DNA of 64,000 nt from Avibacterium volantium_A (GTDB lineage: Bacteria; Pseudomonadota; Gammaproteobacteria; Enterobacterales; Pasteurellaceae). The stretch lies in assembly GCF_049366555.1 (NCBI RefSeq), contig NZ_JBMMGT010000012.1, positions 9,280 to 73,279 on the forward strand, given 5' to 3'. Within the stretch, counting starts at the first letter, position 1, and the number at the start of each line of letters is the position of its first letter. Below the pieces are notes generated by a model, which was not told the origin of the DNA, did not search any database, and saw nothing but the letters and a program-made list of their open reading frames with translations. Below are positions 1 through 7,822 of the stretch, one piece after another. The translations under genes were made by a program, and so were the position numbers.

Positions 1-190
1 ATTTTCCTTTGATGCCATTAGCGAAATTGAATTAAAGGCAGAATTAATTGATGCTCAACAGAAAGAATTATTCCCATTGATTGCTAAATTTAACGGCATT
101 TATGACGGCTGGGGAACCTATTTTGAAGATCCTAATGCACAAGAAGATGAATATGGAGAAGACGGCGAGTTTTTTGATGACGAAGAATAA
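1..190 (+). CDS. rraB: RraB, regulator of RNase E activity B (3' end only)
   Basis: The window opens inside this gene; about 62 C-terminal residues are present. RraB binds RNase E and inhibits its endonuclease activity, which changes the stability of a subset of mRNAs in the cytoplasm. The visible part carries the family landmark YDGWGTYFEDPN followed by a tail of Asp and Glu residues ending in DDEE, as in Escherichia coli RraB, and an upstream segment (LIDAQ) that also matches the family. The start and roughly the first half lie outside the window. An inverted uptake-sequence terminator follows the stop. Confidence 0.88.
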   Translation, partial: FSFDAISEIELKAELIDAQQKELFPLIAKFNGIYDGWGTYFEDPNAQEDEYGEDGEFFDDEE

Positions 191-215
191 AACTCAGCAA
201 AATTTGTAAAAATTC

Positions 216-260
216 CACCGCACTTTATTTTTACCAAAATATTAGTGCGGTGCTTTTTTA
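216..260 (+). terminator. Inverted uptake-sequence terminator after rraB
   Basis: CACCGCACT at 216-224 pairs with AGTGCGGTG at 244-252 and is followed by a T run. One arm is a perfect uptake sequence; the other differs from it in the outermost base. Confidence 0.75.
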
Positions 261-338
261 TGGATTTTTTATTTTCGGAACTATTCGTCTTTTTACCTGT
301 CGATATAGCAACAAATCAATTAACTTATAAGGATTTTT

Positions 339-1034
339 ATGCGCTTAAAACAACTGACTTTTGCCTTAATGGCATTACCACTTTCTGCCTTGGCAACCCC
401 TGTGAGCAACAATAATGTGATTAATTTTGATGTGGAAGTTGAAAAAGAAATTGCCCACGATCTACTGCAAGCAACATTATTTATCCAAGCAGAAAATAAA
501 GATCTTGCGTTAGCCAATAAGGAAATTAACGGCAAAATAAATCGTGCTTTTGAGATTTTAAAAGCCTATCCTGACGTGGAATTGCGTGATAATTCTCGCA
601 GCACACGCGTGCGTTATAATGGTGAGGGAAAACAAAATGGTTGGATCGCGCGTGGGCAGTTAATGCTGCAAAGTAAAAATAATGAGGCGTTATCAAAAGC
701 CATCAGTGAGCTGAATGGTCTTTTAGCGATTGAATATGTGAACTCTCAAGTGTCTTCTGACGCAATTAATCGCATTGAAGATGAAATGATGCAACAGGCG
801 CTGACACAATTAAACCGCAAAGCCACATTAATTCAGCAATCACTTGGGGTGAAAGGCTATAAAATTGTGGAATTGAATATCCGAACGCCAATGGAAAGCG
901 GGCGCTTTGTAGCTCGCCCTTATGCAATGGCGAAAATGGCAAGTTCAATGTCGAATGATGAGGTGCAATTAGGCAACGGCAAAGCTAACGTAAGAGCAAG
1001 CATTGAGGCGAAAATTCAGCTTGTTCAGGAATAA
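339..1034 (+). CDS. SIMPL (DUF541) domain protein, YggE-like, exported
   Basis: The protein has 231 aa. An N-terminal signal peptide (MRLKQLTFALMALPLSALA, then TPV) predicts export to the periplasm or outer membrane. The rest matches the SIMPL/DUF541 fold seen in YggE: an early VEVEKEI strand, alternating helices and strands, and a late segment with many Met and Ala residues (PYAMAKMA). YggE-type proteins have been linked to oxidative-stress tolerance, but their biochemical role is not settled. The gene stands alone between two terminators, so it is probably transcribed by itself. The family call is good; the function is not known. Confidence 0.75.
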   Translation: MRLKQLTFALMALPLSALATPVSNNNVINFDVEVEKEIAHDLLQATLFIQAENKDLALANKEINGKINRAFEILKAYPDVELRDNSRSTRVRYNGEGKQNGWIARGQLMLQSKNNEALSKAISELNGLLAIEYVNSQVSSDAINRIEDEMMQQALTQLNRKATLIQQSLGVKGYKIVELNIRTPMESGRFVARPYAMAKMASSMSNDEVQLGNGKANVRASIEAKIQLVQE

Positions 1035-1042
1035 TGACAGCC

Positions 1043-1074
1043 TGCCCCATTTCCTATACAATGGGGCAATTTTA
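1043..1074 (+). terminator. Terminator after the SIMPL gene
   Basis: TGCCCCAT at 1043-1050 pairs perfectly with ATGGGGCA at 1061-1068, followed by ATTTTAA. It lies only 20 bp before the slyD start. Confidence 0.7.
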
Positions 1075-1094
1075 ACAAGCCAACGAGGTTATAA

Positions 1095-1706
1095 ATGAAA
1101 GTTGCAAAAAATGTTGTGGTGAGCATTGCTTACCAAGTTCGCACCGAAGACGGTGTATTAGTTGATGAAGCCCCAGTAAATCAGCCTTTAGAATATTTAC
1201 AAGGGCATAATAATTTAGTGATTGGCTTAGAAAAAGCCTTAGAGGGAAAATCCGTTGGCGATAAATTTGAAGTTCGTGTAAAACCAGAAGAAGGTTATGG
1301 CGAATACAATGAAAATTTAGTGCAACGTGTGCCAAAAGATGTGTTTGTTGGTGTTGATGAGCTGGTAGCTGGAATGCGTTTCATTGCAGATACGGATGTC
1401 GGCCCATTACCTGTGGTGATTACAGAAGTGGGTGAAAATGATGTGGTAGTGGACGGCAACCATATGCTTGCAGGTCAAGAATTACTTTTCGATGTGGAAG
1501 TGGTGGGAACCCGCGAAGCAACTTTAGAGGAAATCGCACACGGTCATATCCACCAAGAGGGCGGTTGCTGTGGCGGACACGGTGATAGCGATGAAGAAGG
1601 ACACGGCTGTGGTTGTGGCGGTCATCACCATCACCATCATCACGACCACGATCACCACCATCACGATGGCGAAGGTTGCTGCGGAAACGGTGGTTGTAAA
1701 CACTAA
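1095..1706 (+). CDS. slyD: FKBP-type peptidyl-prolyl isomerase SlyD
   Basis: The protein has 203 aa. SlyD is a cytoplasmic chaperone and prolyl isomerase that also binds Ni(II) and other metals and helps mature hydrogenase. The FKBP half is at residues 1-70 and 120-145 (VVSIAYQV, PLEYLQGHNN, GLEKALEGK), interrupted by the insert-in-flap chaperone domain. From about residue 150 the tail is almost entirely His, Cys, Gly, Asp and Glu. It includes several CC and CGC pairs and a run of seven His, as in long-tailed SlyD proteins. The tail is a metal-binding sequence, not a DNA repeat of other origin. The gene has its own downstream terminator. Confidence 0.95.
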   Translation: MKVAKNVVVSIAYQVRTEDGVLVDEAPVNQPLEYLQGHNNLVIGLEKALEGKSVGDKFEVRVKPEEGYGEYNENLVQRVPKDVFVGVDELVAGMRFIADTDVGPLPVVITEVGENDVVVDGNHMLAGQELLFDVEVVGTREATLEEIAHGHIHQEGGCCGGHGDSDEEGHGCGCGGHHHHHHHDHDHHHHDGEGCCGNGGCKH

Positions 1707-1737
1707 TTAAATTCTCGTCAAAAAACGACCGCACTTC

Positions 1738-1784
1738 AATCCACACCGCATTTAGTCGAAGATTAAATGGGTGTGGATTTTTTT
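1738..1784 (+). terminator. Terminator after slyD
   Basis: AATCCACACC at 1738-1747 pairs with GGTGTGGATT starting at 1770, followed by T7. An uptake sequence at 1728-1736 lies immediately before the stem. Confidence 0.8.
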
Positions 1785-1799
1785 GTGATACACATCAAG
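1784..1799 (+). promoter_or_regulatory. Probable CRP site upstream of pepE
   Basis: TGTGA-TACACA-TCAAG matches the CRP consensus TGTGA-N6-TCACA at eight of ten half-site positions. It lies about 115 bp upstream of the pepE start. The spacing does not fit an FNR box. CRP control of a peptidase and C4-dicarboxylate exporter pair would be sensible, but this is inference. Confidence 0.5.
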
Positions 1800-1913
1800 A
1801 AATTCACCTTTTTATTGTAAATCTAGTGCCTTTTTTGTCATTCCTACGCATAATGTTCCTTGTAATCACTTAACCCTAACAGGTTATTCTTTCGCATTCA
1901 CAAGGAGGCAAGA

Positions 1914-2633
1914 ATGAAAAATATGCTTTTAATGAGCGGTTCCAAATACCAAAATACCGGTTATCTCGTGCATTGTATGCCGTGGCTGAAAAGCTTTCTT
2001 TCTACATACAAAGGAAAAACTATTGGATTTGTGCCTTATGCAGGTGTGAGCCGTAGTTATGATGAATATGAAGCGCTGGTGCAACAAGCCTTGGCAGAGC
2101 TAGAAATGGACGTGGTTTCTGTCCATCGTGGCAAGCGCCATTTAGATATTATTGAGCAAGCTGATGTGATTGCCATTGGCGGCGGCAACACCTTCTGCCT
2201 GCTTAATGGGTTATATGAACATCATTTATTAGATGCCATTCGCCAAAAAGTGCAACAAGGCACGCCTTATTTCGGCTGGAGCGCAGGAGCCAATGTGGCA
2301 GGCAAAACCATTATGACCACCAATGATATGCCAATTCTTTATCCGCCTTCCTTTGACGCCTTAAATCTTTTCCCACATCAAATTAATCCACACTTTATTT
2401 CCGGCAAAATTGCAGGGCATAACGGTGAAAGCCGTGAAGAGCGCTTAGCGGAATTTTTGATTGTCAATCCTGAATCGCACGTCTACGCCTTGCCTGAAGG
2501 CACAGCATTACAGATTCAAGGCAATCAAGCAAACGTGCTGGACATTAGCGAAGCACAGCAAAGTGCGGTGCTAAAATTCAGTAAAAATGGCCAATGCGAA
2601 CGCTATGCAAGCGGTGTTACCTTTGATTACTAA
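1914..2633 (+). CDS. pepE: Dipeptidase E (aspartyl dipeptidase), peptidase S51
   Basis: The protein has 239 aa, close to the enterobacterial enzyme. PepE hydrolyses dipeptides with N-terminal aspartate in the cytoplasm. The GGGNTF loop is at residues 89-94. The nucleophile elbow GWSAGAN places the catalytic Ser at 123, and the PHQINPH segment around 154-160 supplies the probable catalytic His. No signal peptide is present. A strong ribosome-binding site, AAGGAGG at 1902-1908, supports this ATG. The dcuC-type gene begins 11 bp after the stop with its own AAGGAGA, so the two are almost certainly co-transcribed. Aspartate from the peptidase can feed fumarate respiration, with the transporter moving C4-dicarboxylates. 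Confidence 0.92.
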   Translation: MKNMLLMSGSKYQNTGYLVHCMPWLKSFLSTYKGKTIGFVPYAGVSRSYDEYEALVQQALAELEMDVVSVHRGKRHLDIIEQADVIAIGGGNTFCLLNGLYEHHLLDAIRQKVQQGTPYFGWSAGANVAGKTIMTTNDMPILYPPSFDALNLFPHQINPHFISGKIAGHNGESREERLAEFLIVNPESHVYALPEGTALQIQGNQANVLDISEAQQSAVLKFSKNGQCERYASGVTFDY

Positions 2634-2644
2634 GGAGAAGAAAA

Positions 2645-3937
2645 ATGCTTGAACTTAAATCTCTTGTAGCGATTTTGGGCGTTATCGCTGCGGTTTATTT
2701 ACTGGTAAAAAAATATGAAACGCGCACCGTATTAATTGGCTTAGGGCTGATGATGTCCTTACTAACCCTAAACCCAATGGGCGCATTGGACGCTTTTGCG
2801 AAATCAATGACTAGCGGCGGCTTGATTATGGCGATCTGTTCTAGTATGGGTTTTGCTTATGTAATGAAATACACAAAATGCGACACTCATCTGGTGCATT
2901 TAATGACGAAACCGCTTTCAGGGCTAAGATTTTTCTTAATCCCTTTTGCCACGATCATCACCTTCTTTATTAATATTGCGATCCCTTCTGCGGCTGGTTG
3001 TGCCGCTGCGGTTGGCGCAACCTTAATCCCTGTGCTAAAAAGTGCTGGCGTACGCCCAGCCACCGCGGGGGCAGCGATTTTGGCAGGAACGTTCGGCTCA
3101 ATGATGAGTCCGGGTTCTTCCCATTCCGCAATGATCGCGGAAATGTCCAATTTAACCATCACGCAAGTGAACTTATCTCACGCGCCTTACACAATGATCG
3201 CAGGGGCGATTGCGGCGGTTTCACTAACCTTGGTTGCATTAATGTTGAAAGATTACGGCGAAGAACACCGCCAAGCCTATTTAGCTGAAGCGAAAGAAGC
3301 GGAACAATCTTTCCAAAAATCGAACCTCCTTTTTGCCATTGCGCCTTTATTACCGTTGGTAATTTTGGTGATCGGTGGTACATCTTTACAAGAAATCCCA
3401 GCGTTGGCGTGGACAAAAATGGGCGTGCCACAAGCAATGTTAATTGGAGCGATTTACGCCATCATTGTAACCCGAGTTTCCCCGGCAAAAATTACCGAAG
3501 AATTTTTTAATGGAATGGGCAGTGCTTATGCAAACGTGCTAGGTATCATTATTTCCGCCAGCGTTTTTGTGGCAGGATTAAAATCCACTGGCGCCATTGA
3601 CAGTGCCATCGAGTTCCTTAAACATTCCAACGAATTCGTACGCTGGGGAGCAACCATTGGGCCATTCTTAATGGGCTTGCTCACTGGTTCTGGCGATGCG
3701 GCAGCCATTGCTTTCAACACAGCGGTAACGCCACACGCGGTCGAATTAGGCTATACCCACTTAAATCTTGGTATGGCAGCGGCTATCGCAGGGGCTATCG
3801 GACGCACCGCTTCCCCTATTGCTGGCGTAACCATTGTATGCGCGGGCCTAGCAATGGTTAGCCCAGTAGAAATTGTCAAACGTACTGGCTTAGGAATGGT
3901 GCTTGCGGTGCTATTTTTAGCATTATTTATGCTCTAA
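2645..3937 (+). CDS. dcuC: C4-dicarboxylate transporter, DcuC family
   Basis: The protein has 430 aa and is almost wholly hydrophobic, with about a dozen membrane segments. It carries the DcuC-family pattern of two related halves, each with a small-residue re-entrant loop: SAAGCAAAVGATLIPVL with GTFGSMMSPGSSHSAM near residues 118-165, and GSGDAAAIAFNTAVTPH with GRTASPIAG near 343-390. DcuC proteins exchange or export fumarate and succinate in the inner membrane, mostly under anaerobic conditions. It is somewhat shorter than E. coli DcuC. Its operon partner pepE releases aspartate. Another substrate within the IT superfamily cannot be excluded. Confidence 0.8.
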   Translation: MLELKSLVAILGVIAAVYLLVKKYETRTVLIGLGLMMSLLTLNPMGALDAFAKSMTSGGLIMAICSSMGFAYVMKYTKCDTHLVHLMTKPLSGLRFFLIPFATIITFFINIAIPSAAGCAAAVGATLIPVLKSAGVRPATAGAAILAGTFGSMMSPGSSHSAMIAEMSNLTITQVNLSHAPYTMIAGAIAAVSLTLVALMLKDYGEEHRQAYLAEAKEAEQSFQKSNLLFAIAPLLPLVILVIGGTSLQEIPALAWTKMGVPQAMLIGAIYAIIVTRVSPAKITEEFFNGMGSAYANVLGIIISASVFVAGLKSTGAIDSAIEFLKHSNEFVRWGATIGPFLMGLLTGSGDAAAIAFNTAVTPHAVELGYTHLNLGMAAAIAGAIGRTASPIAGVTIVCAGLAMVSPVEIVKRTGLGMVLAVLFLALFML

Positions 3938-3956
3938 TGAAACAGGCACAATAAAT

Positions 3957-3999
3957 AAAAGTGCGGTGAAAAAACTCAACAAATTTTCACCGCACTTGC
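3957..3999 (+). terminator. Inverted uptake-sequence terminator after dcuC
   Basis: AAGTGCGGTGAAAA (from 3959) pairs with TTTTCACCGCACTT (ending 3997), a perfect 14-bp stem made of two complete uptake sequences. The T tract after it is weak (GCTTGTTTT). Confidence 0.75.
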
Positions 4000-4145
4000 T
4001 TGTTTTACCGTTTTTGTTGAAAACCTAACGAGCTTTCTCGTTATAAAGTGCGGTGCTTTTTTCCGCGAAATTTCCTCGCACTTATCGCCTTTTGCATACG
4101 AATTTTGTACAATGCACCGTTTTGAGTGATTATTGAGATTATTGT

Positions 4146-5477
4146 ATGAGTTCAGCGCCAAATATTGGTTTTATTAGCTTAGGTTGTCCTAAGAATTTAG
4201 TGGATTCAGAGCGTATTTTAACGGAGTTGCGTTCTGACGGATATAACATTATTCCGAGTTATGAAAATGCCGATTTAGTGATCGTTAATACCTGCGGATT
4301 TATTGACAGCGCAGTGCAAGAGTCGCTAGAAGCGATCGGCGAAGCATTGGAAGAAAACGGCAAGGTGATTGTAACGGGCTGTCTGGGAGCGAAAGAAGAT
4401 CGCATTCGTGAAGTTCACCCAAAAGTGTTGGAAGTGACTGGCCCTCATAGCTATGAAGCGGTGATGGAGCAAGTGCATAAATATGTGCCAAAGCCTGCCC
4501 ATAATCCTTATATCAGCCTTGTGCCAGCGCAAGGGGTGAAGCTCACGCCAAAACATTATGCTTATTTGAAAATTTCTGAAGGCTGCGATCACCGTTGCAC
4601 GTTCTGCATTATCCCTTCAATGCGTGGGGATTTAGATAGCCGTCCAATTACGCAAGTGTTAGATGAAGCCAAACGCCTTGCCGATGCGGGTGTGAAAGAG
4701 TTGCTTATCGTGTCGCAAGATACCTCTGCTTATTCTTTAGATCAAAGCAAAGAAAATCAAAACAAAACGGTTTTCTGGAACGGCAAGCCGATTAAAAACA
4801 ATCTCATCAGCCTGTGCGAACAGTTGGCAACCTTAGGCATTTGGGTGCGTTTGCATTATGTGTATCCTTATCCGCACGTGGATAATTTAATTCCACTCAT
4901 GGCAGAGGGCAAAATCTTGCCTTATTTAGATATTCCATTACAGCACGCTAGCCCGAAAATTTTGAAAGCGATGAAACGCCCCGGTTCAATCGATCGCACC
5001 CTTGAACGAATTAAAAAATGGCGTGAAATTTGCCCTGAATTAACCTTGCGTTCTACCTTTATTGTGGGCTTCCCAGGGGAAACGGAAGAAGATTTCCAAC
5101 AATTATTGGACTTCTTGCAAGAAGCACAACTAGATCGCGTTGGCTGTTTTAAATTTAGCCCGGTAGAGGGGGCAGTTGCCACAGATCTGCCAGATCAAGT
5201 GCCTGAAGAGGTAAAAGAAGAACGCTTCCATCGCTTTATGCAAGTGCAACAAGCCATTTCTGCACAGCGTTTACAGCAAAAAATTGGCAAAACCCTGCCT
5301 GTTATTGTGGACGAAATTGATGAAGAAGGCATTATCGGACGTTCAATGGCGGATGCGCCAGAAATTGATGGCGTGGTGTATGTGGATAACCTGTCAAACC
5401 AAGCGGTTAGCGTGGGGCAAGTGATTAACGTTACTATCACACAAGCGGACGAATATGATTTATGGGGAACTTGCTAA
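4146..5477 (+). CDS. rimO: Ribosomal protein S12 methylthiotransferase RimO
   Basis: The protein has 443 aa, full family length. RimO is a radical-SAM enzyme that adds a methylthio group to the beta carbon of an aspartate in ribosomal protein S12. The N-terminal UPF0004 domain ligates one cluster through Cys 14 (SLGCPKN), Cys 50 (NTCGF) and Cys 79 (TGCLG). The radical SAM motif is CDHRCTFC at 147-154, and a C-terminal TRAM domain follows (VIVDEID onward). The SLGCPKNLVDSE start is typical of RimO rather than MiaB. The stop codon shares a base with the next ATG (TAATG), so translation is probably coupled. Confidence 0.96.
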   Translation: MSSAPNIGFISLGCPKNLVDSERILTELRSDGYNIIPSYENADLVIVNTCGFIDSAVQESLEAIGEALEENGKVIVTGCLGAKEDRIREVHPKVLEVTGPHSYEAVMEQVHKYVPKPAHNPYISLVPAQGVKLTPKHYAYLKISEGCDHRCTFCIIPSMRGDLDSRPITQVLDEAKRLADAGVKELLIVSQDTSAYSLDQSKENQNKTVFWNGKPIKNNLISLCEQLATLGIWVRLHYVYPYPHVDNLIPLMAEGKILPYLDIPLQHASPKILKAMKRPGSIDRTLERIKKWREICPELTLRSTFIVGFPGETEEDFQQLLDFLQEAQLDRVGCFKFSPVEGAVATDLPDQVPEEVKEERFHRFMQVQQAISAQRLQQKIGKTLPVIVDEIDEEGIIGRSMADAPEIDGVVYVDNLSNQAVSVGQVINVTITQADEYDLWGTC

Positions 5478-5947
5478 TGACAGTGAAGGTGCTTTTTGTC
5501 TGCTTGGGGAACATCTGCCGTTCCCCAATGGCAGAATATCTTTTCCGCGAAAAAGTGAAACAAGCAGGGCTAGCCGATAAAATCCTCTGCGACAGTGCGG
5601 GGACATCAGGCTGGCACGATGGCGAAGATATGCACTGTGGCACAGCAGAAACCCTTGAATTACATCATATTGATAATAAAGGCTTTACTAGCCGAAAAGT
5701 GCGGTTAAAAGATTGGCAAGATTTTGATTATCTGATTGCAATGGACAATCAAAATTTAGCGGATTTGGAAAAATTATTTGGGCATTACCCTGAAAAATTA
5801 TTTCAAATCACCCAACTTTGTCCAAACCTTGGTATCGATCATATCCCTGATCCTTGGTACACCAAAAACTTCACGCAAACCTATGAATTATTGGATCAAT
5901 GTTGCGATGCGCTGCTAGAACATATCCGTAAAGAAAAACATTGCTAA
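5477..5947 (+). CDS. Low-molecular-weight protein tyrosine phosphatase family protein
   Basis: The protein has 156 aa from the ATG at 5477. An in-frame ATG at 5462 inside rimO is less likely because homologs begin just before KVLFVCLGNICRS. The phosphatase loop CLGNICRS has the nucleophile Cys 9 and Arg 15 (C-x5-R). The general-acid loop is PDPWY near residue 124. Such cytoplasmic enzymes dephosphorylate tyrosine, or in some lineages arginine. They often sit beside a capsule-related tyrosine kinase, but none is present here. The only partner is rimO, whose stop overlaps this start. The gene ends 3 bp before the convergent fau stop. Confidence 0.88.
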   Translation: MTVKVLFVCLGNICRSPMAEYLFREKVKQAGLADKILCDSAGTSGWHDGEDMHCGTAETLELHHIDNKGFTSRKVRLKDWQDFDYLIAMDNQNLADLEKLFGHYPEKLFQITQLCPNLGIDHIPDPWYTKNFTQTYELLDQCCDALLEHIRKEKHC

Positions 5948-5950
5948 AAA

Positions 5951-6526
5951 TCACCCCACCAACACCCCAAACAGCGGAATGTCCCAGCTTTCTACGGGTA
6001 ATGTCTCCACTTGTTGGCATTGGTGGGCTAAGCCGATGGGGAGGAAATTTTTTTGTTGCCAGTTTTGCAAAGTGCGGTCGTAAAAGCCTCCGCCCATTCC
6101 AAGGCGGTTGCCTTGTTTATCAAAGGCGACAAGTGGGGTAAATATGATGTCAAGTTCATTGGTTGGGAGAACATTTCGGACATCTAATTTGGGCTCTAAG
6201 ATGCCAAATTTGTTTTTTTGCAATGGGCTGTTTGGGTGATAGCGGAGAAAGAGCAAATTATTGGCTGAAAAAGGATGCAGAATGGGTAGATAAACGGAGA
6301 TGTTTTTTTTCCATAATTGCTGAATGAGCTGTTTTGTTGAGATTTCGCCATCAAAAGAAAGATACAATCCGATATGTTTAGCTTGTTTTTTTTCTATGAG
6401 ATCAAGGGCTTGTTGAGAGATTTTTTGTTCAGCAAGGTTTTGCTCAGCTGGGCTAAGAGATTGGCGTAATTGACGAATTTGTTGGCGAATAATTTGGCGT
6501 TGTTGATTGCGAGTTGTGAGATTCAT
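5951..6526 (-). CDS. fau: 5-formyltetrahydrofolate cyclo-ligase
   Basis: The protein has 191 aa. The enzyme converts 5-formyl-THF to 5,10-methenyl-THF with ATP, recycling a folate storage form in the cytoplasm. The N-terminal basic helix (RQQIRQLRQSL) binds ATP phosphates, GEISTKQL lies in the substrate region, and the signature GMGGGFYDRTL near 141-151 is intact. The gene follows the 6S RNA gene on the same strand, an arrangement conserved across gammaproteobacteria in which 6S RNA is processed from a joint transcript. An uptake sequence lies in the coding region at 6070-6078. Confidence 0.93.
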   Translation of the reverse strand: MNLTTRNQQRQIIRQQIRQLRQSLSPAEQNLAEQKISQQALDLIEKKQAKHIGLYLSFDGEISTKQLIQQLWKKNISVYLPILHPFSANNLLFLRYHPNSPLQKNKFGILEPKLDVRNVLPTNELDIIFTPLVAFDKQGNRLGMGGGFYDRTLQNWQQKNFLPIGLAHQCQQVETLPVESWDIPLFGVLVG

Positions 6527-6534
6527 TGTTTTAT

Positions 6535-6732
6535 GGAAGAACCCGAGATGCCGTTGTGAGTGGTCGGTCCTTGAACCCTACGGTTCAAGGGAATCAGTCG
6601 TTATCGTTTTTAGGCTTCTTACATCAGGGCTTGCGCCAAGGTAAGCTTGCACACCAACAATAGGAAACCGATTCATAAGATGTTAAGTATCGGCTCAGGG
6701 ACGTAACCCACTAGCGAACATCTCAGGTAATC
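6535..6732 (-). ncRNA. ssrS: 6S RNA
   Basis: Read on the minus strand, the 5' part CCTGAGATGTTCGC and the 3' part GGCATCTCGGGTTCTT form the closing stem of 6S RNA. Conserved blocks match E. coli 6S: GTCCCTGAGCCGATA, the internal AGAAGCCTAAAA, and CCTTGAACCGTAGGGTTCAAGG. 6S RNA mimics an open promoter and sequesters sigma-70 RNA polymerase in stationary phase. Its place between zapA and fau is the classical one. The ends are estimated to within about 5 nt. Confidence 0.93.
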
Positions 6733-6817
6733 TTTAAATTTGTGGTAATACTAACGCAATTTAACCGTATTGACTAGCTTAATTTTTCCAATTCTTAGCT
6801 AAGATCATATTATTTCA

Positions 6818-7120
6818 TCAGACATTCGTTTTTTGCGCCAAAATGCCTTCCAAAGAGTTATCTAGCTGTTTGATTTGTGTGCTAACTGCTTGTTCAATTT
6901 TCTGTGTAACTTGCTGCTGTTGGATAAGCTCATAGCTTAGATTTAACGCCACGATAGAAAGGACTTTTTCTAACTGTAATATGCCTGTCCGTTCCTTCAT
7001 CTCAGATACTCGTTGATCTAATGCGCGAGCAGCTTGGCGTAGGGCATCGTGTTGATCTTCTTGACAATTTAAACGTAAAACCTGTCCTAATACAGACAAT
7101 TCAATGCTTTGCGATGACAT
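6818..7120 (-). CDS. zapA: Cell division protein ZapA
   Basis: The protein has 100 aa. ZapA binds FtsZ and bundles protofilaments at the division ring. The N-terminal globular part has the family pattern IELSVLGQVLRLNC followed by DALRQAARALDQRVSEMK. The C-terminal half is a long coiled coil rich in Gln. It lies upstream of 6S RNA and fau on the same strand, and divergently from ygfB, a neighbourhood shared with many gammaproteobacteria. Confidence 0.93.
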   Translation of the reverse strand: MSSQSIELSVLGQVLRLNCQEDQHDALRQAARALDQRVSEMKERTGILQLEKVLSIVALNLSYELIQQQQVTQKIEQAVSTQIKQLDNSLEGILAQKTNV

Positions 7121-7256
7121 ACTTATCCTCAGTGAAAATAAATTTTTTCGCTATTATGCCATAGCAAATATTTTTCGTCATAAAAATCCGCCTGATTGTG
7201 GTTAGCTTAATCTAACAGTGCTAAACTACACCTATCTTTAGTAAAAGGAAAAAATT

Positions 7257-7811
7257 ATGTCTGATATTCTCTCTTATGACGAATTAGAACAAAAACTCCG
7301 TCAAGCCACCATTCCTGTTACCGCCGCCGAATTACACGGCTTTCTCACTGGTTTAATTTGTGGCGGTGCGAGTGAGCAAAAATGGCCGATTTTTATGAAT
7401 GAATTTACCAACAATGGCGAAGCCTACCCTACGGCTTTATTAAAAGAAGTGTCCGCGCTCTACCACGATATTCAGCACAGTTTAGAAGATATTGATAGCT
7501 TCAACTTTCAACTTTTCTTGCCCGAAAACGGCGATGTGTTTAACGAAATCGATGCCCTTTCAGAATGGACAAGCCACTTTTTGCTCGGTTTAGGCTTAGT
7601 GCAAGCGAAAATGGATAAAGAAACAGGCGAAATTGGCGAAGCCTTAGATGATCTACAAAATATTGCCGTATTGGCTTATGAAGAAGATGACGATCCTGAA
7701 GAGCTAGCGGAATCCTTAGAGCAAGTGGCGGAATATGTTCGTACCTTGGTGGCGGTGCTTTATTCCCATTATCGCCCTTACCAAACCACGCAGAAAACCG
7801 TATTACATTAA
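7257..7811 (+). CDS. ygfB: YgfB/YecA family (UPF0149) protein
   Basis: The protein has 184 aa, all-helical and acidic. Family marks are AAELHGFLTGLICGG near 23-37, LGLGLVQ, and the acidic stretch EEDDDPEELAESLEQVAEYVR. The molecular role is not defined in most species. In Pseudomonas YgfB has been tied to regulation of an amidase gene. Its fixed position ahead of pepP-ubiH-ubiI is the best evidence for orthology. pepP starts 11 bp after the stop with AAGGAGAA in between, so they share a transcript. Confidence 0.9.
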   Translation: MSDILSYDELEQKLRQATIPVTAAELHGFLTGLICGGASEQKWPIFMNEFTNNGEAYPTALLKEVSALYHDIQHSLEDIDSFNFQLFLPENGDVFNEIDALSEWTSHFLLGLGLVQAKMDKETGEIGEALDDLQNIAVLAYEEDDDPEELAESLEQVAEYVRTLVAVLYSHYRPYQTTQKTVLH

Positions 7812-7822
7812 GGAGAACGAAG

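Noticed and set aside
1630..1680. Tandem CAC/CAT run that looks like a DNA repeat
   Set aside because: It encodes the His-rich metal-binding tail of SlyD, which is normal for this protein.
1784..1799. FNR box upstream of pepE
   Set aside because: Half-sites TTGTG and ATCAA are 16 bp end to end, not the 14 bp of FNR; the CRP reading fits better.
5941..6141. 66-aa open frame after the phosphatase gene on the plus strand
   Set aside because: Antisense to fau; no family features and no ribosome-binding site.
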